Shown: in pieces, positions 12,194 to 22,984 of the stretch | Position numbering within the stretch: position 1 is the stretch's first letter | How the letters are laid out: each line of letters opens with the position of its first letter | Assembly (NCBI GenBank): GCA_033961575.1 | Contig: CM066736.1 | Coordinates: 88,085,352 to 88,149,351 of the forward strand | Origin: Aselliscus stoliczkanus | Taxonomy: Eukaryota; Chordata; Mammalia; Chiroptera; Hipposideridae | Direction: 5' to 3' | Length of the DNA stretch: 64,000 nt | The notes under the pieces: model-generated | What the model was told of the DNA's origin: nothing | Seen by the model: only the letters and a program-made list of their open reading frames with translations | Databases searched by the model: none | Position numbers and translations under genes: made by a program

Positions 12194-13067
12194 TTAAAAA
12201 AGCCCTTTTAGCATTTCCTGCAATGCTGGCTTGGTGGTAATGAACTCCTTAAGCTTATTCTTTTCTGAGAAGCTCTTTATCTCTCCTTCAATTGTAAGTG
12301 ATAGCCGTGCTGGGTAGAGCACTCTTGGTTGTAGACCTTTATTTTGTGTCACTTTGAATATCTCCTGCCACTCCCTTCTGACCTGCAGAGTTTCTGAAGA
12401 AAAGTCAGCTGTTAGTCTTATAGGAGTTCCTTTGTATGTAACCTGCTGCCTTTCTCTTGCTGCTTTTAGGGTTCTGTCTTTGTCTTTAAGCTTTGCCATT
12501 TTAACTATGATGTGTCTTGGTGTGAGCCTGTTTGGATTCAGCCTGTTTGGAACTCTCTGCACATCCTGGGCTTGTATGTCGATTTCCTTCACCAGGGTAG
12601 GGAAGTTTTTAGTCATTATTTCTTTAAATACATTCTCAATCCCTTGCTTCTTCTCTTCTCCTTCTGGTATTCATATGACGTGAATGTTGTTGTGTTTCAT
12701 GTTGTCTTAGAGGTCTCTTAAACTATTTTCATTGTTTTTTATTCTTTTTTTCTTTTTGTTGTTCCAGCTGGGTGATTTCCACTATTTTGTCTTCTAATTC
12801 GCTGTTCCGCTTCTGTGCTTCATCTGTTCTACTGGTGATTCCTTCGAGTGTGTTCTTCATTTCAGTTTTTGTCTTCTTTAGTTCTAACTGGTTGTTTTTT
12901 ATGGTCTCCCTATCCTTCTTTATGTCCTCGCTAAGTTCCTTAAACATTCTTATCATCAGTGTTCTAAACTCTGTCTCTAAAAATCTGGATACCTCTGTTT
13001 CATCTAGTTCCATTTCTAGAGTTTTCTTCTGATCTTTTACTTGAGACATGTTTCTTTGTTTCTTCAT
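12194..13067 (-). pseudogene. L1 ORF1 (RNA-binding chaperone), frameshifted
   Basis: Minus strand, two parts. Residues from 13067 to 12729 form a lysine/glutamate-rich coiled-coil region (for example KELSEDIKKDRETIKNNQLE). After a frame change, 12616-12194 carries the RNA-recognition and C-terminal domain (RHIIVKMAKLKDKDRTLKAA, PIRLTADFSSETLQVRREWQ). This order is that of ORF1p, the trimeric L1 RNA-binding protein. The two parts are in different frames with a stop at 12729, so no full protein is made. Confidence 0.88.
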
Positions 13068-13089
13068 TCTGGCTGTCGTTCTGTGAATG

Positions 13090-14561
13090 CTTCAATGTAT
13101 TAGATAGATCATCTAGAAAGAAGAAAGAAGAGAAAAAAAAAGAGGTGGGGGGGCTCTCTGTCCTCTTTAATCTGCAGATCACTTGCTTAGCAATAGAGTG
13201 TCTGGGTGACGCAACTCAGCACCAGCTATTAAGGGGAAGAGCTTAACGTGTTATGCGCCGACCTCCCTCTCAGGCTTGCAGTGAGCTTTCCATAATTAGC
13301 TGCTGTGTGCTTTGGAACCATGCTCACTACCAAAAAGAAAAAAAAAAATCTTCACAGGTTGTTGTAGGTTGTCTGCTACTGCAAAAGAAAACCCTCTGGG
13401 GCCTGCGGAGATGTGGCCCAGGCACCACTTGATGAGGCCCCACCACATCAAAGCAGCAGCAATCAATCCACACAAACTCGCCAGGAAAGCCTCGATCGGA
13501 TCTCGCAGGTGCACACCTCCCTGCCCAACACTCTCAGGAAAAATCCCCGTCTCAGCCTGTCTCAATCAGCCGCCCGCAAATCAGGCTAAGCAGCCGAACA
13601 GCCAATCCCCAGCCTTGCAATTCTGCACAAACAGTGCTGAGAGTGGGTACCCAAGGTGGCTTGCGCACTCCTGAGTCTCAGTGAACAGACTGATGCAGCT
13701 GGAGAGCACCCATCCTGCGTTTCCCTGGCAACGCAGCATAAGCAGGGCAGAGGGTGGGGATCCGAGGCGGCTTGTGCACTCCCGCGTCTCAGTGAGCAGC
13801 CTGATGGAGCCAGAGGGCACCCACCCGGAGTTTCCCTGTCAAGGCAGCACAAGCAGGGCAGAGGGTGGGGATCCAAGGCCTCAGGTGCGCGCATGCACGC
13901 ACGCCCTCCTGCGCCAAGTTCACCAGACCAATGGGATTCCGGCTCTGACCCTCTGTGGGAGGGCCCAACCCTGATAAAATGGCACCCTCCTGTACACCGC
14001 TCGTGTGCAAGCTCCACACCAGGGGAACAATGGTCCCAAAACCTCCAGCTTCTGCACCAAAGGTGCTCAGTTCAGTCCTTCCCCACAGGCTCCTGGGCCT
14101 GGCTCACACAACTACTCCCTCGAACAGGAACCGGGTGAGTGCTCGCCGGCGAGCGAACCTGTGCGCTGGCCCCACTAGTTTTCCAGCCGCCCTCAGCCTC
14201 ACTGAGCTGCGCAAAGAGAGTCCTCACTAATTTCTACTGCCGGCTATCGTAGAACTCCTCTTTCTGGCAAAGCAACTCTGGGCTGGTGGGCTCGGTGTGG
14301 GTCTGTAGGGTCTCTCCCCCAACCAGAGAAGCCTCCCCACCACTGGGATGTCCCTCACGGGGCTCGCCCTCTCTCATTTGTGCCCCTCCTACCAGACTTG
14401 ACGTGGCCTCCTCTCTAGGTCCTTCGTTTAGAGGTTCTGTTCATCCAGTGTTCAGGGGACTTCCGAGGTTAAATGTTGTATAAATTATTTGTAATTTTGA
14501 TGTGATCCTGGGAGGCAGTTGGGAAAGCATCCGTCAATTCACCATCTTACCAGAACCTCCC
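13090..14561 (-). promoter_or_regulatory. L1 5'UTR, GC-rich promoter region
   Basis: The region between ORF1 and the 5' end is much richer in G+C and CpG than the surrounding intron, as expected of an L1 internal promoter. It contains the 111-bp tandem units at 13651-13872. Open frames here (for example 13656-14138) come from base composition and repetition; I do not regard them as genes. Promoter activity in this decayed copy is unproven. Confidence 0.7.
13651..13872 (-). repeat. Two 111-bp tandem monomers in the L1 5'UTR
   Basis: Unit 1 starts ccaaggtggcttgcgcactc at 13651, unit 2 starts ccgaggcggcttgtgcactc at 13762, and a third start (ccaagg) is at 13873. The spacing is exactly 111 bp each time, and both units end in agcagggcagagggtgggga. 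The units differ at scattered sites, many of them CpG. Confidence 0.92.
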
Positions 14562-14567
14562 ATATAG

Positions 14568-14880
14568 GAATTTAAAGAGCAGATCACAATGAAACACAAA
14601 TGGTTTCCTCAGCAACCTATAGGTGAAACACATTGCAACAATAATGAAACAAGATTGTAGTGTCTATCATGGTTGTTGATTTTTTTACTTCCAAAACAAA
14701 TTCTAAATTTGGAAAGATAGGACTCTGTGAGCCTAGGGGAAAAGAGTTTCTAAGTTTTATTGATATTTATTTATTTAAAAACTGGGTATCCAGAAATAGG
14801 CTAGTCAAACCCACATACACATTTTAAAGAAGGTAGATGACAACAGAATATAAATTGTATCCTCAGTGATCTACAGATAT
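14568..14880 (+). repeat. Decayed tandem duplication including part of an FCHSD2 exon
   Basis: 14635-14808 aligns with 7325-7531 (aatgaaacaag..., ggaaaagag..., then the exon start). At 14809 the copy jumps to the counterpart of 7814 (acccaca), missing about 282 bp that include most of the exon. It continues into attttaaag..., and 14821-14877 resembles 14568-14622 (both have tcctcag near the centre). The unit was thus roughly 560 bp before the L1 entered the first copy. Confidence 0.75.
14785..14808 (+). pseudogene. FCHSD2: Fossil partial copy of the FCHSD2 exon
   Basis: 23 of 24 bases match the first 24 bases of the exon at 7508. The one difference turns TTG (Leu) into TAG, so it reads Gly-Ile-Gln-Lys-stop. 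The acceptor dinucleotide AG of the original is TG here (actgggtatcc against acagggtatcc), and the rest of the exon with its donor is deleted. It cannot be spliced in at the original acceptor. Confidence 0.8.
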
Positions 14881-16849
14881 CTTTAAAGTATTTGTAATTT
14901 GTTTAGAAGTTAATCTTTTGGTTTTTGAGGTTAATTTGGAAGTATTTATTAACTTTTGTGCTCAAGACTGTCCTTAGTGTTGAGAGAATAAGTCAAAGAC
15001 AAGATTTCAGTGTTTATAGTCTGGTTGGTGTTAAGACTAATGCCTATGAAACAGTAGCAGAGAATCCAGAATAGTTAAGAACCCAGTACTGAAGTGTATG
15101 GTTTGGCATCTGTATAAAAAAATCAAGTTGCTGGATTGTCAGTGAAGACTGATCATCAGATAATTTCTTAATGGGACTAGAAAACTGAAGGCATAAGAGA
15201 AAACCTAATAGGTCTTCAACGTTGCAGGAATGACTGATAACTTCGAAGGTGGCATGATACTATAAATAATAGATCCATATAGTTGCAATATGGGAAAACA
15301 GGATAATGAAAATAGAGATTTTTCTTGTGAACTTTCCAGTACCTACACAATTTCGCTAAGGGGAGAAGAGAGAAGATAGGAAATTCTAGGCAAAGGAGAA
15401 AACTGAAGCAAAACCTTGAAATGAGAGCGAGAATATTTTCAGTCTTGCTGGAATGCGGTAAGCCTGACCAAGGAAGAGATTGCATGCTGGAGAGTAAAGA
15501 AGAACTCCAGTTTATAGGCTACATTCCAAGTTTGTTTGAAATACAGGATGCAGGTTACCAAAGAAATAAGGATTAAAAAGGCGTTGCAACCAGGCTAGCT
15601 TATACAACCGAATTTTTTAAAAGTGTGTTAAGCCAACTTTTACTAAATATTTACTGTATGTTAGACACTATGCTAGGAACTTTGACATCTCCCATTTGAG
15701 GTTCATATAATCTCTTTATTTACTAGGAAACTAAGTCTTGGGTTATATGCCTTATCACACAGATATTTAAGCAGCCATTTATTCATTCTTTACTGATGAG
15801 ATAGATGTAAAATATTTACTACATGCTAGCTGTTCAAATAGACTTTAGGATTAGAGAGAATAGAAGACATGATGTCCGTCCTTAGGGAGTTTACAGGAGA
15901 TAGCCACTATGAACAGTTGTAGTATTGAGTAGTAGTAGAAGTGCATTGGAACTACAAAGGAAAACTGGTTTCTAGAGCTGAGTTTTAAAGGATGTGCATG
16001 AGTTTTCCAAGGTCGTACAAAAGGAATTCTAAGCAGAAGTAATTCCTTAAAGGCATGGAGGCATGAGAAAATATGAATGTTAGGTAACAATGAGCAGTTC
16101 AGTAGGGCCTGTGTGAAGTATATGGGTTGGAGGGTGAGAGGAGTAGTGGACATGGAGGATACATTGATAGGCATCATGAAGGACTGCATATCACAGAGTT
16201 TCGTTTTTTACTCAGAAGATAATACAATAGACGCATTGAAGAATTTCCACAAGAAAAATGACATGTCCAACTTCACTTTAGTAATAATATGAAGGTGAAT
16301 TCCAGGAATGTGAGGGAGAATTCAGAAAGAATAGAATTGCAGGAATTTAATGCCTCACCATCTCATCTTTGGACCATGAAAATTATAGTAGAAATGAGGT
16401 TGTGGGGATATTTCAGAGATATTTAGAAAACCAAAGCTAGAGAACTTGCACAGTTGATTTGACAGCTTTGTTTTTTTGTGTTTCTCAGTTTTTTCTGAGA
16501 CTTAACAGTTTTCTGTAACTATCAAATTGTTTTTTTCAGTATCTAAAACAGCTCTTGGGACATAGAAAGCACTTGATAAATATTTTCTGACTAAAGAATG
16601 AAGCAGAGGGAGAAAGAGGCAGGTCTATAGAATGACTCCCAGGTTTCTTAACTTAGGCAGCTGAGAGGATGGTGTGGTGCCATTGTGAAAAAAGACAATA
16701 GAAAAATCAGGATCAAAGGTGAGAATGGTAATTAGCAATTTTTTGTTGATTGATTAGGTGTTTATTTTAGTTCTAGTCTATTTAAATTTCCCTTTTAACT
16801 TTTTTGTATTTGTATTTATATTGGTAGTTCTAAAATTCTTACCCAAGTA
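14881..16849 (+). other. Intron with MIR/L2-like ancient repeat remnants
   Basis: 15625-15700 resembles the tattactatgtgccaggcac-type start common in MIR/L2 relics. 15780-16620 has wording typical of old non-LTR or DNA repeats (ttagggagtttacaggagat, gaaggtgaattccagg), but I cannot assign a family. No coding exon was seen. Confidence 0.35.
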
Positions 16850-17420
16850 ACGCATGCTTGTTGAGTATAAAGTGTAGCCCATCCTCTCTCCCAAGCAGCT
16901 TCCATTCACATTTCTACTCCCCTAGAGCAATTGCTGTTAAAAGCAGGTGGTTTTTTCTCCCATATTTCCCTGTGTGATGCATACATGAACATACATAGTT
17001 TTGCTGATTTTAACAGGACTGGAATCATTGTATACATATGCTTCTGTAACTCTCCCCTGTTTACACACTCGAAGAGCCTACTTTAGACATCCTTTTATGT
17101 CAGTATGTTCAGGTCCCCCATTCTTTTTCATGGCTGTGTTAGGGTCATAATATGGGTAAACTATAGTTTTGTTGTTTATTTCTCTGGTGGTGTTGTTTAG
17201 CTTATTACTATTGCGAATAATGTTTCAGTGGGTAACTCAAGTACGCACAAAGTTATATCTTTGTGTATTGTGAAAGTGTATTACACGGTAAATTCGTAAA
17301 GAGGGAAATGCTGGGTTAAACAGTTTATATGTTTAAAATATTAATATTGTAAATTGCCCTTCATAAATTCTGTGTCAATATATTTTACATTTTTTCTAAT
17401 TTAATTTGAAATTCCCTGTT
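16850..17420 (-). mobile_element. Probable old LINE fragment, antisense
   Basis: Wording such as gaataatgtttcagtggg, aaagagggaaatgctggg and aaattgcccttcataaattc resembles the 3' part of ancient L1 elements read backwards. It is strongly diverged and the limits are uncertain. Confidence 0.35.
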
Positions 17421-17599
17421 TCTTTTTATTTTTTACTGACAGGGCATGTGATAAGTCTTTTAAAAGTTTGCCATTCTGATGATACAGGCACCACTTAATG
17501 CCATTAAACCACCCCCATTTGCCTGGAAACTGGATTTGCATAACATTACTTTTTCTTGGACCTTTTTTTAAAAAATTTTTGAGGATATGTATTCAGTTC

Positions 17600-17942
17600 T
17601 GTCTTCATCTGTTCAGACTGCTATAACAAAATATCACAGACTGGATGACTTGTAAATAACAGAAATTGATTTCTCTCAGCTCCAGAGGCTGCAAGGAAGC
17701 CTGAGGCCATGGTCGGGTTCTAGGGAAGTCCCTTTTCTGACTTGTAGATTTCTTAACCCCTGGCTGTGTCCTCACATGGTGGAAGGGATTCGGGAGCTCT
17801 GTGGGGTCACTTTTACAAGGACACTAATCTGCTTTCTGACCTGATCCCCTCCCAAAAGCCTTACCCCCTAATACCATCCTTTGGGGGTTAGGACTTCCAC
17901 ATATGAATTTGGGGGGACACAAATGTTCAAACCATAACAAGT
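17600..17942 (+). mobile_element. Ancient interspersed repeat (ctataacaaa type)
   Basis: Begins cagactgctataacaaaata and ends acaaatgttcaaaccataac, matching a common mammalian dispersed repeat I recognise by sight but cannot name safely. A related copy lies at 55732-56190. Class (LTR or DNA) is not assigned. Confidence 0.5.
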
Positions 17943-18119
17943 CCTTTCTACGTAAATGTTTCTCAAAGTTCCCTCAGTTCTCTAGAGACTGTTTTGATCA
18001 TTCTTATCTATATTCCTATGTTTAAATATTGCCTGTAAGCTCATAATGATTATATATGTTTTTTATTAACTCTTCAGCTTGGTAACCAAAGGTCAGCTGC
18101 CCCCAATTTTTCACTTCTT

Positions 18120-18600
18120 TCTAGATCTCATCCTTTTTTAGGACCATGAAGCTGCTGCCTCTCTGCCTGTGACCTCTCCCTTTCACAATTTCATTTGCTA
18201 CAATACCACCAACTATCTGTATGTCTTTGTAAAATAGGCCTACTGTCGCTGCCCTGCTTTAAAACCTTCTGTTGTTTCCCCTTGCCTATAGGATGAAATG
18301 GAATTTTTTTTAGATATTCAAAGCCATGAAGAAACCTGGCCCCAAATTATGTTTCACTCCTCCTCTCTGGTCATTTTTCCTGATTTCACCCTTGGTTCCC
18401 CAACCTTTGGGCACCTCAAGCTGCGGTTGTATTGTAGTTCTCATTACACCTCAACTGGACTAAAATCAGTCATCCTTCCTGCCTTTACTTGCGTTACCTA
18501 GGCTTAGGATATCCTCCCTTCCTATCATGAACAATACATGAACACTTATTTATTAAACACCATACTTTCTCCTGGTTATCAGTTACTAAATAAATTAATC
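18120..18600 (+). mobile_element. Possible L2 LINE fragment
   Basis: Shares the phrase order of L2 3' regions (aaaaccttctgttgtttccc, aagaaacctggccccaaatt, gcctttacttgc) but is diverged. The short open frame at 18298-18501 is chance. Confidence 0.4.
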
Positions 18601-19109
18601 TTAGAATATGAATGTACTTATCACCTTTCTAGCCTTCTTGATGTATAGTGCTGTATTTCTGGGCCTAGGTTAGAGACGAGAAGAAAAGGTAGAAAATAAT
18701 TGTCAAGAAGAGTCAGAAAATAAGTGGATTAGGGGAATATAGTAGGACTGTTGGGTTACACTAAGGGGGGTTACTAGAATTTGACATCAATTTAAGTGAG
18801 ACCAAGCATCATGATAATGGTTTTCTCTGGCAACATTCTGCTGCATCGACATTGATATGGTTGAAATAAAATTTTGGATTTAAACATGGTTGGAACTTGT
18901 AGATTATAATGATGGAAGAGAGGGGGGCTAGGGCAATAAGAGTGTCCATGAGGAAGTGATTATAATGGTGCAGCATGAAACCAGGCTGGGTAAGGAGCCA
19001 AGAAAGGAGTTCCTGAGAGGGTTGAGAGACAGTGGGAGGGGAGTAGGATTAAATGCACTGTGAGTTCTGTTAGGGTTGAGTAATTGTTGGAGTCAAAATC
19101 CTAAAGGGA

Positions 19110-19528
19110 GGGCCAGCCGTACGGTGCGTTGGTTAAGAGTTGGCTTAGGATGCCAGCTCTGAGCAGCAGGGCCCTGGTTCAGATCCCACATGAGGGCCAG
19201 TGACACCACGCCCTCTATAGCTAAGATGGTGAACAACAGCTCAACCTGGAGCTGGGCTGCTGTGAGTTGCCGGCGATGACGTAGGCTACAGTGAGTTGCC
19301 GTGAGCTACCATGAGTGGCCGGCAGCTAGCGTGAGGTGCCGTGAGCTGCTGTGAGCGGCTCTCCAGTGGCCAGTGACTGATTTGCCTCACCCGGGAAGAG
19401 TGCAATGATGATATCAACATGGGCCAGTAAAGCAAAGTCCTCCACAACTAGACTGAAGAATAAAAGGACAGCAACTTGTCTGTTCTGCTCCCCCAATTCC
19501 CCAATAAAATCTTTAAAAAAAAATTTTA
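19110..19528 (+). mobile_element. Type L SINE with clear target-site duplication
   Basis: Starts gggccagccgtacggtgcgt, has a B-box-like GGTTCAGATCCC, a body with repeated gtgag...gccg units, and ends ccccaataaaatctttaaaa. The 15-bp duplication aaaatcctaaaggga lies at 19095-19109 and 19529-19543. Confidence 0.93.
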
Positions 19529-19674
19529 AAAATCCTAAAGGGAGTAAGTAGAAACAGGAAGTATTGATGAGAGAATAGAAGATTAAATTGGAATTATAGC
19601 AGAGTAGTTATTGGTAATGACAAAGTCTAGGCTATGACCATGAGAGTGCTATTTTCAAGTGGATAGCCTTAGAA

Positions 19675-19825
19675 AAATTTCTCAACCTCTCTGACGTGAG
19701 CCCTACTTTTCTCCTCTGCAAAATGGGGATAATGCCTATCTTACAAAGTTGTCATGAGGACTAAATGATATGATAAATGTGAAATACATGACATAGTACC
19801 TCGCATATGATAGGTTCTTAAAAGA
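19675..19825 (+). mobile_element. MIR SINE relic
   Basis: Shows the MIR order: ctcaacctctctgacgtgag, then ctctgcaaaatggggataat, then gtcatgaggactaaatgata, then acatagtacctcgcatatg. Confidence 0.75.
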
Positions 19826-20129
19826 ATTTCTTTCCTTTCTTTTATAGTTTTGAGCCTCATTTCCTGACCTGAGCAGAATAGCACAATACCATACATGCTT
19901 GATACCTTTGCAAATGCTTCAAAATTACTTACATGAAGTCTGGTGAAATAAAAAAAATTTTTAAATCACTCTGCAATCCATTATTATTTTTCCCCAATCA
20001 GAAAGAAAAACACCACTCACATTGAAACTACCACTATTATGTTAACAAGAATTACTTGTATTTCTACTTCAATTCTGCTACTGTTACTATTTATTCATTT
20101 AGAAGAAGCTGTGTGTGCCATGAGTTTTC

Positions 20130-20330
20130 ATAGCATTTGCATTTAGTTGTTGAAAATAGCCCTGTGAGGTACATTATGCAGGTATTTTTGTTATTTCTCC
20201 ATTTTCTAGTTGAGGAAATGAAAGTATAGTGAGGTGTGCTATATATGACTGTATTGGTTAAACTAGAAGTTGAACCCAGGTCTTCTGACTGACTGGTAAC
20301 TGAATTCTGTGCTTTTCGTGGTGTCCTGTT
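20130..20330 (-). mobile_element. Probable MIR relic, antisense-type core
   Basis: ccattttctagttgaggaaa and agaagttgaacccaggtctt are typical of a MIR core followed by its tRNA-related part in reverse order. It is diverged. Confidence 0.5.
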
Positions 20331-20419
20331 AAGAATATGTTTGCCTGCTATACATCTGCTAATCTCTAAAGATCTCTTTTTAAACTCTATAATGAAAAGA
20401 TTTGTTTATTGTACAGTCC

Positions 20420-20818
20420 TCATAATTTATACATTCATCCATTCATTCATTTTTTTCATTCATCACATACATATTGTAACCTATTGTAACAAATGTTGGC
20501 CATGTTTTAGGCCATGGAAATACAATAGTGAGAAAGACAGGCACTCTTCTTGCCTTCATGAAATTTTCACTATAGTGAGAGGGACAGACTTTAAACAACT
20601 ACCTAACACTATTTATAATTGAAGGAAAAGTGCTTGAGCCATGTGAACAAATAACAGAAAGAGACTTGATTGAGTCTGTGGGTTGGCTTGATTGTAACCA
20701 TGAAACTCTTCCCTAAGGAAGTTTCATGTAAGCTGAGATTTGAAGGATGATCAGCAGTCATCTAGGTGAAGGGGTAAAGGGAAGCGAGTGCTACCTAAGG
20801 GGAGAGCATGGATGAAGA
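20420..20818 (+). other. Ancient repeat-like intron segment
   Basis: Contains cattcatccattcattcatt and phrases such as gtaagctgagatttgaagga that recur in old mammalian repeats, but no family was assigned. Confidence 0.3.
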
Positions 20819-20820
20819 GG

Positions 20821-20895
20821 TCCTTCCTTCCTTCCTTCCTTCCTTCCTTCCTTCCTTCCTTCCTTCCTTCCTTCCTTCCTTCCTTCTTCCTTCCA
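20821..20895. repeat. (TTCC)n microsatellite
   Basis: About 15 uninterrupted TTCC units followed by imperfect ones ending in ccatccatc. Confidence 0.97.
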
Positions 20896-21116
20896 TCCAT
20901 CACTATCCGTAATGGTTCTTTCTCATTTTATTACAATTTTAAAATGTGTTTTAATATAAATTAATAGCTTACAAAGTATAGTACTGAGATTTTTCTCAGT
21001 GCATTCTTTGATAAAACTCAGTTATTTGGGCTGCTTAGGAGGACCTGTTTTACATCCTAGGTTCCTTTGGTTGTGATGCAGTAATACCAGGGAGGACATT
21101 CATTTTGCTATTCTTA

Positions 21117-21686
21117 CCAGTGTGACAATTAAGTTCGCGAAATCATTGCACCGATGTTGGTAACCTTTTTTGATATCAGAGAGATTGTTCATTATGAGTT
21201 TGTACCAACTGGACAAACAGATAACCAAGCTTATTATGTGGGAATGCAAAAAAGGCTGTGTGAAAAAGTTAGACGACCTGAACTTTTCGCCAACAATCCA
21301 TGGCTCTTGCATCACAACAATGCACCAGTTCACACGGCACTGTCTGTGAGGGAGTTTTTAGCCAGTAAACAAATAACTGTATTGGACGACCCTCGCTACT
21401 CACCTGATCTGGCCCCCAATGACTTCTTTCTTTACCCGAAGATAAAGGAAATATTGAAAGGAAGACATTTTGATGACATTCAGGACATCAAGCGTAATAC
21501 AACGACAGCTCTGATGGCCATTCCAGAAAAAGAGTTCCAAAATTGCTTTGAAGGGTGGATTAGGTACTGGCATCCATGCATAACTTCCCAAAGGGAGTAC
21601 TTCAAAGGTGACCATAGTGATATTCAGCAATGAGATATATAGCACTTTTTCAAGGATGAGTTCGCGAACTTAAATGTCAGACTTTG
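21117..21686 (+). mobile_element. Mariner DNA transposon, internally deleted
   Basis: 570 bp between TA dinucleotides at 21115-21116 and 21687-21688. The terminal inverted repeats are ccagtgtgacaattaagttc at the left and, on the reverse strand at the right, caaagtctgacatttaagtt; both continue into cgcgaa. The interior holds only the C-terminal part of a mariner transposase. The element lacks the N-terminal DNA-binding half, so it would need outside transposase to move. Confidence 0.88.
21154..21633 (+). pseudogene. Mariner transposase, C-terminal catalytic fragment
   Basis: A single open frame of 159 codons with no stop. It shows the DDE-type catalytic domain: VTFFD near residue 7 (first Asp), WLLHHNNAPVHTALSVREFL near residues 50-70, and YSPDLAPNDFFLYPKIK near residues 84-100. 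In mariners the middle motif is normally HHDN; here it is HHNN, so the second catalytic Asp is Asn. The helix-turn-helix half and the usual start are missing; the ATG is simply the first in frame. Family known: mariner (D,D34D). Inferred: no cutting activity, though the frame has stayed open. Confidence 0.85.
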
Positions 21687-21688
21687 TA

Positions 21689-22984
21689 AGTCCATCATTG
21701 CTTTTATGCTGACAGCTTTTGCTGGCACACCACGTTGAATCTTTTTTCCAAAGAGAAGGTGATATACCTTTGCTTAAATAAATAAATATTTCCATCTAAA
21801 CTGATTCATTTGATATATTACACAAACCAGTTCTTTACACAAACTAATCATTTCTTTGGTTGAAAAATACAATTTCAGGTTTTTTTAGTTCTTAGTAGAA
21901 TGGGGACACAGTTGATTTTCTTTTGTTGTTGTTGTTTTTTGTTTTTACACTGTCATCCATTGATCCAAAGCTAGCATTTTATGTAGCACATGGTCCTATA
22001 CATTGCTATAGCAGAAAATCCCAAGTGACACAAGAAAGGAAATCTCAGGAGATGAATATTATAATCTATCAGTGTAAGTACCTCATTTCAAAACACAAAA
22101 CAATCCACTGTGATGATGTTATAAAATGTATTTATAACTAGAATAGGGGCATACTAGAAGTGGCTAAGGCATTTAGCAAAGTAGAACAAAAAGTTTGAAA
22201 AGGAAGTTGGCTACAAAAGAGCAAAGATGACTAATTCTTTGACTTGATCAAGAGATTGCTGAGCACATTTATCAAGCAGAGGTGATGGGACTTGCTTGGA
22301 ATGACTCCAAACCACAAGGTGATGCTGGCTAAGCATTATTATAACAGAGAAACATGTAGAACAATGATGCCACAGACTTTTATCAGAAAAGTAGATTCCT
22401 CCAGCACATAAGCAGTTTGTTCATGATTATTTTCCTCAGCCACATCAGTTTATGTAAGAGAGTAATATGATATAGTTCAAAAAGAATGTACTTCAGAGGA
22501 ATCCAGCCTTCATCTCTCAGTACTACCACATTCTTGTGTGATCTAGAATGATTTTCTAAAGCTCTCTGAGTTTCATTTATCTCATCTGTAAAATTAAGAA
22601 AATACCTTAGTGAAATAATGATACTTGATGTTCATAATGATGACTCTGAGACAGTGAAAGGCCTGGACAGTCGGAATTATTCACTAAGTTTTATAGTGTT
22701 AGCTTTGTCTAGAATTGTAATCCTTCTATTGCTTTACTCCATTAACCTGAATAGCTAATAAATCAAAACAGCCAATTGCTGAGTGATAGAGGAGTAGAGT
22801 ATATGCCTTGTTTCTACCTATGTATTATAAAAATATTACTCCCCCAAAATCAGTATAAGTATCCTTTTTACAATAAAAACAACATTCGTTCTATTTGTCA
22901 GTGTTAGCCAGGGAGCAAAAAAGGTTAGCCAACTTTTTCTTTCTTTTCCCTGCCTAATATTTTTCTGTTCCTCTTTGAATTTAG
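21689..22984 (+). other. Intron, weak MIR-like traces
   Basis: Around 22500-22680 the text (gagtttcatttatctcatct, gtaaaattaagaaaatacc) resembles a worn MIR. Otherwise no recognised element. Confidence 0.4.

Larger units (their letters stand above)
7827..14561 (-). mobile_element. Nearly full-length L1, antisense to FCHSD2, inactive
   Basis: About 6.7 kb including three nested SINEs. In minus-strand order: 5'UTR (14561 to about 13090), ORF1 (13067-12194), ORF2 (about 12135-8311), 3'UTR and A-tail (T-run at 7827-7835). The 5' end reads GGGAGGTTCTGGTAAGATGG on the minus strand, typical of a complete L1 start. ORF1 and ORF2 are broken by frameshifts, stops and SINE insertions, so it cannot move by itself. 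The flanks share a short gaattt-type target-site duplication. The insertion lies 242 bp downstream of the exon at 7508-7584, within a duplicated segment. Confidence 0.9.

Noticed and set aside
13651..13872. Regularly spaced repeats considered as a CRISPR array
   Set aside because: Units are continuous 111-bp tandem monomers without distinct spacers, in a mammalian L1 promoter.
13296..14483. Cluster of long overlapping open frames on both strands (up to 160 codons)
   Set aside because: The region is the GC-rich L1 5'UTR with tandem monomers; stops are rare because of base composition, and no known domain or splice structure is seen.
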